Source: Bordetella parapertussis (GTDB lineage: Bacteria > Pseudomonadota > Gammaproteobacteria > Burkholderiales > CAIKXV01). From it: a stretch of 5,367 bases of DNA. The first letter of the stretch is position 1. The number at the start of each line of letters is the position of its first letter. The position numbers and the translations under genes were made by a program. Under the pieces are notes generated by a model. The model worked only from the letters and a program-made list of their open reading frames with translations, ran no database searches and was not told the DNA's origin. This document shows, piece after piece, positions 1 through 5,367 of the stretch. The stretch spans positions 1 to 5,367 of the forward strand of contig CAMDXD010000296.1 in the NCBI GenBank assembly GCA_945877995.1. Direction: 5' to 3'.

Positions 1-1
1 C

Positions 2-454
2 GAATTCGAGCGCAACGGGTACCGGATTCGCGCGCTGGCGCGCTTCGAGGTCTCTGCGCGTGTGCTTGGCGCAGAACATTACCGCCTCGACCGCGAGGCG
101 CAGCTGGCGCCGGTCGACCTCGCGCTCGGCTGGGGCAGGATGTCCGACACCACCGTCCTGGAGCGCATCAGCATCAGTCAGCGCGGGCGCTTCTTCTACT
201 GGAGCACCGCCAACTTCCCGATCCCGCGGCGCGAGATCGAGACCTCCAGTTCCAACATGCACATGATCCCGGCGGATGACCGGGTCGAGGCAGCCCTGAA
301 GGCAGTGCGGCGGGGGCAGATCGTGACCGTGCGCGGCTACCTTGTCGAGGCACGCGCACCGGACGGCTGGCGCTGGCGCAGCTCGATGACACGGGAGGAT
401 ACGGGGGCCGGCGCGTGCGAACTGATCTGGGTGGAATCGGTGTCGACGATCTGA
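2..454 (+). CDS. Uncharacterised conserved protein, 3' end only (N-terminus outside window)
   Basis: The frame is open from the left edge and ends in TGA at 452-454, leaving 150 visible residues. A GTG at 62 could serve as a start, but the preceding codons read as a continuous protein (Y7, A13-R14-F15, then ARVLGAEHY at 19-27), so I treat the gene as truncated by the window. No membrane segment is visible; the chain looks soluble and globular. Striking blocks are PVDLALGWGRMSD (37-49), ISISQRGRFFYW (56-67), SSNMHMIPAD (83-92), GYLVEA (112-117), and a C-terminal block W125-R-S-S with DTGAGACE (133-140) followed by LIWVE. Such Trp-, His- and Cys-containing blocks suggest a conserved domain, and from memory similar hypothetical proteins occur in proteobacteria, but I cannot assign a function. 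It lies upstream of the antiporter operon in the same direction, separated by about 200 bases, so a functional link is not implied. Confident it is coding; function unknown. Confidence 0.85.
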   Translation, partial: EFERNGYRIRALARFEVSARVLGAEHYRLDREAQLAPVDLALGWGRMSDTTVLERISISQRGRFFYWSTANFPIPRREIETSSSNMHMIPADDRVEAALKAVRRGQIVTVRGYLVEARAPDGWRWRSSMTREDTGAGACELIWVESVSTI

Positions 455-656
455 CAGGCAGGTCAGAGCATGCTGCGCGGGGGAAGGTCCGCATGCGCCG
501 GGGCGCGCACAACGATGGTAGCCTTGCCGACGGCTGACGCGCCGTCTTTGCGCCCGATCGCCGTGCGTCCGCTTCGTGCGAACTGTCCGGGACGCCTTGC
601 TTCCTGCTTGCCACGAAGTCGACCGAGACGATCCCCACCGCCCCGCTTGCCACCCG
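455..656. other. Intergenic region upstream of the antiporter operon
   Basis: This 202-base gap separates the upstream gene from the antiporter operon. I see no convincing gene on either strand: the possible readings are rich in Arg, Pro and Ser and resemble no protein I know. It contains two perfect 6-base inverted repeats (450-467 and 529-546). A promoter for the operon would be expected here, but I could not find a well-spaced -35/-10 pair. The stretch 576-656 is open in frame with the antiporter A subunit, so part of the gap could be coding if translation starts upstream of 657. Confidence 0.6.
529..550 (+). terminator. Weak candidate Rho-independent terminator
   Basis: GACGGC (529-534) and GCCGTC (541-546) form a perfect 6-bp GC-rich stem with a 6-base loop, followed by TTTG. 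It lies 75 bases past the stop of the upstream gene, a sensible place to end its transcript before the antiporter operon. The T tract is only three bases long, so this may be a chance hairpin in GC-rich DNA. Confidence 0.3.
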
Positions 657-3503
657 TTGAACCTGATCCTCATCGTATTGCTGCCGCTGCTGATGGCAGC
701 CCTGCCCCGGCTGGCCGGTCCGCATCGCCGCAGGCGCTGCGCGCTGCTTGCGGCCTGCGCGCCGGCCCTTTCGCTGGCGCTGCTGCTCGCCTACGCACCG
801 GCCGTCTTCGACGGTGCGGTGGTCCAGGCAGGCGGCGCGTGGCTGCCCGCGATCGGGCTGAACCTCACGTTCATGCTCGATGGCTTCGGTTTCCTGTTCG
901 CGCTGCTGGTGCTCGCGATCGGTTTGCTGGTCATCCTGTACGCGCACTATTACCTTTCGCCCGAGGACGACGAGTCGCGTTTCCTGTCCCTGCTGCTGCT
1001 GTTCATGGGCTCGATGCTGGGCGTGGTGCTGGCGGACAACCTGCTGCTGCTGGTGGCGTTCTGGGAGTGCACCAGCCTGTCGTCGTTCCTGCTGATCGGC
1101 TTCTGGCGCGATCGCAGCGAAGGGAGGCAGGGGGCGCGGATGGCGTTGACGGTCACTGGGGCCGGCGGGCTCGCGCTGCTCGCCGGGGTGCTGCTGATCG
1201 GGCAGATCGTTGGCAGCTTCGAACTGTCCGAGGTGCTCTACCAGCGCGACCTGCTGCAGGCCCATCCTCTGTTCCCGCTTGCACTGGTCCTCGTGCTGCT
1301 CGGTGCATTCACCAAGAGCGCGCAGTTTCCGTTCCACTTCTGGCTGCCGCATGCGATGGCCGCACCGACTCCGGTGTCGGCCTATCTGCATTCCGCGACC
1401 ATGGTGAAGGCGGGGGTGTTCCTGCTGGCGCGGATGTATCCGGTGCTCGGCGGCAACGACCTGTGGTTTCTGCTGGTCAGCGGCACTGGCCTGGTCACGC
1501 TGGCATTCGCGGCGTGGACCGCGCTGTTCCAGCACGACCTCAAGGGCCTGCTGGCGTACTCGACGATCAGCCACCTGGGCCTGATCACGCTGCTGTTCGG
1601 GCTCGACACGCCGCTGGCCGTGGTTGCCGGGGTGTTCCACATCATCAACCACGCGACCTTCAAGGCCTCGCTGTTCATGGCGGCCGGCATCATCGACCAC
1701 GAGACGGGTACGCGCGACCTGCGCCGGTTGAACGGCCTTGCCCGCTTCATGCCGATCACGGCGACGCTGGTCGCGGTGGCCGCGGCGGCGATGGCTGGCG
1801 TGCCGCTGCTCAACGGGTTCCTGTCGAAGGAGATGATGCTGGCCAAGACGCTGGCGATCGATACCGGCACCTGGGCCGACTGGCTCGTGCCGGTGATGGC
1901 GACGTTGGCCGGCGCGTTTGCGGTGGCCTATTCGCTGCGGCTGGTGCACGACGTGTTCTTCAACGGCGACCCGGTAGGCCTCGAGCGCACGCCGCATGAA
2001 CCGCCGCGCTGGATGCGCGTGCCGGTCGAGCTGCTGGTCGTCCTGTGCGTGCTGGTCGGGGTGATGCCGAACGTCGTGGTCGCGCCCCTCCTGGACGTCG
2101 CGGTCTCTGGCGTGCTCCTCGGCAACGTGCCCGAATACAGCATCAGTCTGTGGCACGGATTCAACCTGCCGCTGGTGATGAGCGCGATCGCCCTGCTGCT
2201 CGGCGGTGCGCTGTACTTCGGGTTGCAGCGTGCATACAACCTGCATCTCTACCGTGACGACAGGATCAGCGCGAAGCGCCTGTTCGACCGGTTGCTCGAG
2301 ACCTCGGTCTCGACGGCCCGGCTGGCCACCGGCCTGGTGCAGAACGGCTCGCTGCAGCGCTCGTTGTGGCTGCTGCTGGTGGTCGTGCTGTCGGCGGGGG
2401 CGATGCCGTTTTTCCAGGACGACTACTCGATCGGCGACGAACTGCTGCTGCCGTCCAACGGCGCCGCGCTGGCGATGTGGTTTGCCCTGGTCGCGGCCGT
2501 GGTGACCACGGTGGCGCTGCACCGGGAACGACTGCTGTCGCTGCTCGCGCTCGGTGCCGTGGGCCTGCTGGTCAGCCTCGTCTTCGTGCTGTTCTCCGCG
2601 CCCGACCTGGCGCTGACCCAGCTCGCGGTCGAAGTAGTGACGGTCGTGCTGCTGATGGCTGCGCTGCGCCACCTGCCCGCGCACACGCCCGCCGAAGGTA
2701 CGCTACCGCGGCACCTGCGCGACGCACTGCTGTCGCTCGCTGCGGGGATCGGCATGACCGCGCTCGCCTACGCGGTGCTGACCCGTCCGCTCGCCAGCAT
2801 CTCCACCTACTTCCTGGAGCAGTCGGTGCCGAAGGGGGGCGGATCGAACGTGGTCAACGTGATCCTCGTCGATTTCCGCGGCTACGACACGATGGTCGAG
2901 ATTCTGGTGCTGGCCGTGGCCGGCCTGGTCGCGCAGGCCCTGCTGGCCGGCTTCGTGGCCCCCGGTCCGGCGTCCGCGCCGGATGCGGAAAGCGCCAGGC
3001 CGCTGATGCTGCGCATGCTGGCGCGGCTGATGCTGCCGTTTGCGCTCGCGGTGTCGGCCTACCTGTTCCTTCGCGGCCACAACCAGCCGGGCGGCGGCTT
3101 CGTGGCCGGACTGGTCACGGCGATCGCGCTGCTCGTGCAATACATGGCCGGGGGGCGCGATGCGGTGCCGTGCGGCGGTCGGGGCGCCATGCCGCCACGC
3201 CCGGTTCCCGCCGGCGAGGAAGGGTTCGACCGCTGGATCGCCGCGGGCATGTTCACCGCGATACTGACCGGCCTGGGCGCGACCGTGATCGGATTTCCAT
3301 TCCTGACCAGCGCCTACGCGTATCTCGACCTGCCGCTGCTCGGCAAGGTGCCGCTGGCGTCTGCGATGTTCTTCGATGCCGGCGTCTACCTCACGGTGGT
3401 GGGCAGCACGATGATGATGATCGCCTCGATCGGGCGCGTCGCTGCGGCGCCCGCGTCGCCGCAGGTTGCCACCGGGATGGCCGTTCGGACGGAGGCCGCC
3501 TGA
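657..3503 (+). CDS. mrpA: Monovalent cation/H+ antiporter, fused subunit A+B (Mrp/Mnh/Pha/Sha)
   Basis: Inner-membrane core subunit of the Mrp antiporter, exchanging cytoplasmic Na+ or K+ for protons. From TTG at 657 it has 948 residues, beginning NLILIVLLPLL, as A subunits usually do. GTG at 576 would add 27 polar residues unlike a family N-terminus. Neither start has a good ribosome site, so the start is uncertain. Residues 60-430 form the NuoL-like proton channel, with TM5 E137 in FWECTSL, TM7 K220 in FTKSAQFPFHFWLP, TM8 K251, NHATFK with H332 and K336, and TM12 K391 in GFLSKE. About 605-675 is the A-specific module (APDLALTQLAVEVVT, D650 and E659). About 685-765 is the MbhE-like module (YFLEQS, GGGSNVVNVILVDFRGYDT). 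About 785-930 is a complete B subunit (RGHNQPGGGFVAGLV, FDAGVYLTVVG). Stand-alone A is about 800 residues and B about 140, so this is an A-B fusion, as in the Pseudomonas Sha type (shaAB). Ion choice cannot be told. Confidence 0.95.
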   Translation: MNLILIVLLPLLMAALPRLAGPHRRRRCALLAACAPALSLALLLAYAPAVFDGAVVQAGGAWLPAIGLNLTFMLDGFGFLFALLVLAIGLLVILYAHYYLSPEDDESRFLSLLLLFMGSMLGVVLADNLLLLVAFWECTSLSSFLLIGFWRDRSEGRQGARMALTVTGAGGLALLAGVLLIGQIVGSFELSEVLYQRDLLQAHPLFPLALVLVLLGAFTKSAQFPFHFWLPHAMAAPTPVSAYLHSATMVKAGVFLLARMYPVLGGNDLWFLLVSGTGLVTLAFAAWTALFQHDLKGLLAYSTISHLGLITLLFGLDTPLAVVAGVFHIINHATFKASLFMAAGIIDHETGTRDLRRLNGLARFMPITATLVAVAAAAMAGVPLLNGFLSKEMMLAKTLAIDTGTWADWLVPVMATLAGAFAVAYSLRLVHDVFFNGDPVGLERTPHEPPRWMRVPVELLVVLCVLVGVMPNVVVAPLLDVAVSGVLLGNVPEYSISLWHGFNLPLVMSAIALLLGGALYFGLQRAYNLHLYRDDRISAKRLFDRLLETSVSTARLATGLVQNGSLQRSLWLLLVVVLSAGAMPFFQDDYSIGDELLLPSNGAALAMWFALVAAVVTTVALHRERLLSLLALGAVGLLVSLVFVLFSAPDLALTQLAVEVVTVVLLMAALRHLPAHTPAEGTLPRHLRDALLSLAAGIGMTALAYAVLTRPLASISTYFLEQSVPKGGGSNVVNVILVDFRGYDTMVEILVLAVAGLVAQALLAGFVAPGPASAPDAESARPLMLRMLARLMLPFALAVSAYLFLRGHNQPGGGFVAGLVTAIALLVQYMAGGRDAVPCGGRGAMPPRPVPAGEEGFDRWIAAGMFTAILTGLGATVIGFPFLTSAYAYLDLPLLGKVPLASAMFFDAGVYLTVVGSTMMMIASIGRVAAAPASPQVATGMAVRTEAA

Positions 3504-3505
3504 TG
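3491..3505 (+). promoter_or_regulatory. Ribosome binding site and stop/start overlap before subunit C
   Basis: GGAGG at 3491-3495 lies seven bases before ATG at 3503, inside the last codons of the A+B gene. The stop and start overlap as TGATG, so the two share one base. This fixes the start of subunit C and suggests translational coupling, which would help keep subunit amounts matched. Confidence 0.75.
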
Positions 3506-3838
3506 GAACTCCTGCTCGCCAGCGGCATCGGGGTGCTGACCGCGGCCGGCGTATGGCTGCTGTTGCGCGCGCGGACCTTCCCCGTGATGCTCGGGCTGAC
3601 GCTGCTGTCGTATGGGGTCAACCTGTTCATATTCTCGATGGGGCGGCTCGCGATCGGCGCGCCCCCGGTGCTCCGGGAAGGCGTCGAACGCTATGCCGAT
3701 CCACTGCCCCAGGCGCTGGTCCTGACCGCCATCGTCATCTCTTTCGGCATGACCGCGCTGCTGCTCGCCCTGTCGGTCCGGCTGCGTTACGACAGCGGGA
3801 CCGACCATGTCGATGGGGACGGAGACCCGAACCGATGA
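3503..3838 (+). CDS. mrpC: Monovalent cation/H+ antiporter subunit C (NuoK-like)
   Basis: Small inner-membrane subunit of the Mrp complex, homologous to NuoK of complex I; in known structures it sits between the A and D modules. The protein has 111 residues, the usual size, and three membrane segments: about 3-21, 27-46 and 69-91. Hallmarks are the TM2 stretch VMLGLTLLSYGVNLFIFSMG, the loop GAPPVL (52-57), and the family signature DPLPQALVLTAIVISFG (66-82). The two membrane glutamates important in NuoK are not seen in TM2 or TM3, which fits C subunits as I know them. The tail after TM3 (about 95-111) is hydrophilic and acidic (DSGTDHVDGDGD) and looks less conserved. The start at ATG 3503 has a good ribosome site and overlaps the A+B stop. 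The stop overlaps the start of subunit D in ATGA, indicating one co-translated operon. Also known as mnhC, phaC or shaC; phaC here is unrelated to polyhydroxyalkanoate synthase. Confidence 0.95.
   Translation: MELLLASGIGVLTAAGVWLLLRARTFPVMLGLTLLSYGVNLFIFSMGRLAIGAPPVLREGVERYADPLPQALVLTAIVISFGMTALLLALSVRLRYDSGTDHVDGDGDPNR
3821..3838 (+). promoter_or_regulatory. Ribosome binding site and ATGA overlap before subunit D
   Basis: GGAG at 3821-3824 precedes ATG at 3835 by ten bases. The start overlaps the TGA of subunit C as ATGA, a classic arrangement for re-initiating ribosomes. An in-frame ATG at 3844 is possible, but the overlap favours 3835. Confidence 0.65.
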
Positions 3839-5367
3839 CGGCGATGCTTGGGCACCTGCTCGTCGCACCGGTCGTTCTGCCGCTGCTGTCGGCCGCGATC
3901 ATCGTGGCCCTCGGCGACCGGCGGCGGCCCGGCGCCTGCCGCGCGGTCTCGATCGGTTCCTGCCTTTCGCTGGTGCTGGCGGCGGTCTACCTGCTCGGAT
4001 GGTCGGCGATCGGGCAGCCCGTCGCCTATCCGCTCGGCAACTGGCCGGCACCGTACGGCATCGTGCTGGTGCTCGACCGGCTGTCCGCCCTGATGCTGCT
4101 GCTCACGGCGCTGCTGGCGGTGGCGGCAGCCTGGTTCGCAGCCGGTGGATGGGATGCACGCGGCCGCCACTTCCACGCATTGCTCCAGTTGCAACTGATG
4201 GGACTCAACGGCGCATTCCTGACCGGTGACCTGTTCAATCTCTTCGTGTTCTTCGAGTTGCTGCTGATCGCCTCGTACGGCCTGATGCTGCATGGCGGCG
4301 GCGCGCGTCGGCAGCGCGCAACCCTCCACTACCTGGTGTGCAACCTCGTCGCCTCGACGCTGTTCCTGGTCTCGGCGAGCCTGCTCTATGGCATCACCGG
4401 CACCCTCAACATGGCCGATCTGTCGCTGCAGGTCGCGGCAGCGCCGGCGGAGGACGCCTCCCTGCTGCGCAGCGCGGGGCTGGTCCTGCTGGTGGTCTTC
4501 GCGGTCAAGGCAGCCGTACTGCCGCTCGGGTTCTGGCTGCGCGACGGCTACGCCAGCGCGTCGCCGCCGGTTGCCTGCCTGTTCGCGCTGATGACCAAGG
4601 TCGGGATCTACGCGATCGTGCGCACCTGCACGCTGATGTTCGGCGCGGAAGCCGGGGGGGCCGCCAACCTTGCTGGCGAATGGCTGGTACCGGTCGGCAT
4701 CGCCACGCTGGCGATGGCCTCGATCGCCGCGCTGGCGTGCCGAAACCTCGCGGAACTCGTCGCATGCCTGGTCGTCGCATCGGTCGGCTCGATGCTGATC
4801 GGCGCGGGCCTGTTTTCCGCGCAGGGGCTCTCGGCGGCGCTGTTCTACATGGTGCACTCGACGTTCGCGGTGGCACTGCTGTTCCTGCTCGCCGGCGAGA
4901 TCGCGCATGAACGGGGCGCGCTCGGCAGCGACCTGTTGCCTGGTCCGCCCCTGTCGCCCGGCCACCTCGCGCCGCTTTTCCTGTTCGCGGCGATCGCGGT
5001 GTCGGGGTTGCCACCTGGCGGCGGCTTCATCGCGAAGGTGGGCATCCTGCAGGGCGCGGTTGATGGCTCCTGGGCGGCCTCGTCGTGGATGGCGATCTTC
5101 GCCTCAAGCCTGCTGGTGGTCGTCGCGCTGGCCCGGTCGGGCAGCATGCTGTTCTGGCGGCCGGTCGGATCGTTCGTCACGGCGATACCCGCGGGCACCG
5201 CCGACAGCGTGCCGAGGGCATCTGCGGGACCGTCCTGGTTCCTCGCCGCGGTGCTCGCGCTGCTGATCGTCGGCGCGCGGCCGGTGCAGCAGTTCATGGA
5301 TGCCACCGGCGCGCAACTGCTGGATCCTGCCGGATACGTCGACGCCGTGATCCGGCAGGACCTCATC
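3835..5367 (+). CDS. mrpD: Monovalent cation/H+ antiporter subunit D (NuoM/N-like), 3' end cut by window
   Basis: Second large channel subunit of the Mrp antiporter, homologous to complex I proton-pumping subunits, in the inner membrane. The frame is open for 511 codons and reaches the right edge without a stop; D subunits are usually around 500-540 residues, so little is probably missing. The N-terminus HLLVAPVVLPLLSAAIIVAL is typical of the family. Charged residues of the proton path are TM5 E141 in DLFNLFVFFELLLIASYGLM, TM7 K225 in AVKAAVLPLGFWL, TM8 K255 in LMTKVGIYAIVR, and TM12 K401 in SGLPPGGGFIAK. H341 lies in FYMVHSTFAVALLFLLAGE, the segment matching NHATFKASLF of subunit A but without its lysine. 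R236 after FWL replaces the proline seen in subunit A's FWLP. About 13-14 membrane segments can be counted. The gene overlaps subunit C by four bases. A fusion at the C-terminus cannot be excluded because the end is not visible. Confidence 0.94.
   Translation, partial: MTAMLGHLLVAPVVLPLLSAAIIVALGDRRRPGACRAVSIGSCLSLVLAAVYLLGWSAIGQPVAYPLGNWPAPYGIVLVLDRLSALMLLLTALLAVAAAWFAAGGWDARGRHFHALLQLQLMGLNGAFLTGDLFNLFVFFELLLIASYGLMLHGGGARRQRATLHYLVCNLVASTLFLVSASLLYGITGTLNMADLSLQVAAAPAEDASLLRSAGLVLLVVFAVKAAVLPLGFWLRDGYASASPPVACLFALMTKVGIYAIVRTCTLMFGAEAGGAANLAGEWLVPVGIATLAMASIAALACRNLAELVACLVVASVGSMLIGAGLFSAQGLSAALFYMVHSTFAVALLFLLAGEIAHERGALGSDLLPGPPLSPGHLAPLFLFAAIAVSGLPPGGGFIAKVGILQGAVDGSWAASSWMAIFASSLLVVVALARSGSMLFWRPVGSFVTAIPAGTADSVPRASAGPSWFLAAVLALLIVGARPVQQFMDATGAQLLDPAGYVDAVIRQDLI

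Noticed and set aside
468..496. Two copies of GCATGC at 468-473 and 491-496
   Set aside because: Short self-complementary hexamers with no further matching flanks; not enough to support an operator or repeat.
494..508. GCGCC/GGCGC inverted repeat
   Set aside because: The loop would be only two bases, too tight for a stable hairpin, and such repeats are frequent by chance in GC-rich DNA.
470..1999. Open frame of 509 codons on the + strand overlapping the A subunit
   Set aside because: Its product is Arg/Ala/Pro/Gly-rich low-complexity sequence, while the overlapping frame gives a clear antiporter subunit with all key residues.
174..2684. Very long open frame of 836 codons on the minus strand
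   Set aside because: It lies antisense to the upstream gene and the A+B gene. Its translation is dominated by Gln, Arg and His with no recognisable domain, the usual mirror image of Leu/Val/Ala-rich membrane protein codons in GC-rich DNA.
2366..3502. Upstream extension of the subunit C frame
   Set aside because: The frame is open far upstream, but that part is Arg/Ala-rich shadow sequence; real homology begins at ATG 3503, which has a good ribosome site.
3787..4965. Long open frame of 392 codons on the minus strand
   Set aside because: Antisense to subunit D, again Gln/Arg/His-rich and without motifs; explained by codon bias of the sense gene.
657..5367. Complex I (Nuo) or membrane-bound hydrogenase (Mbh) operon instead of an antiporter
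   Set aside because: The order A-B fusion, C, D, the DPLPQALVLTAIVISFG signature in C and the MnhB domain all fit Mrp; no quinone, iron-sulfur or hydrogenase subunit gene is present in the window.

Overview
The window is a GC-rich (about two thirds by eye), gene-dense stretch with every supported gene on the + strand. It looks like chromosomal DNA of a high-GC proteobacterium; a gamma- or betaproteobacterium is plausible. The reasons are the G/C-ending codons, the non-ATG start that fits best for the largest gene, and the fused A+B antiporter subunit, a gene form known from proteobacterial Mrp/Pha/Sha operons. I cannot name a genus.

Layout. Positions 2-454 hold the 3' end of an uncharacterised soluble protein whose start lies outside the window. 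A 202-base gap (455-656) follows, containing short inverted repeats, one of them a weak terminator candidate. From about 657 to the right edge runs a tightly packed operon for a multisubunit monovalent cation/proton antiporter (Mrp, also called Mnh, Pha or Sha). It holds a fused A+B subunit (657-3503), subunit C (3503-3838, sharing one base with the A+B gene) and subunit D (3835-5367, overlapping C by four bases and still open at the window edge). The small E, F and G subunits that normally complete the complex would be expected just downstream and are not seen.

How the genes work together. The A and D subunits are homologues of the proton-pumping NuoL/M/N subunits of respiratory complex I, and C resembles NuoK. 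In the known family the subunits assemble into one inner-membrane complex that uses the proton motive force to expel Na+ (or K+, depending on the system). It serves pH homeostasis and salt or alkali tolerance. The main buried charged residues of the proton path (TM5 Glu, TM7, TM8 and TM12 Lys) are present in both A and D, so the system looks functional. Ion specificity cannot be read from the sequence.

I found no mobile element, CRISPR array, RNA gene or evidence of a new system. The points worth a second look are the A-B fusion, a Pro-to-Arg type change in subunit D, the asymmetry of charged residues between A and D, the uncertain start of the A+B gene, and the uncharacterised upstream protein.
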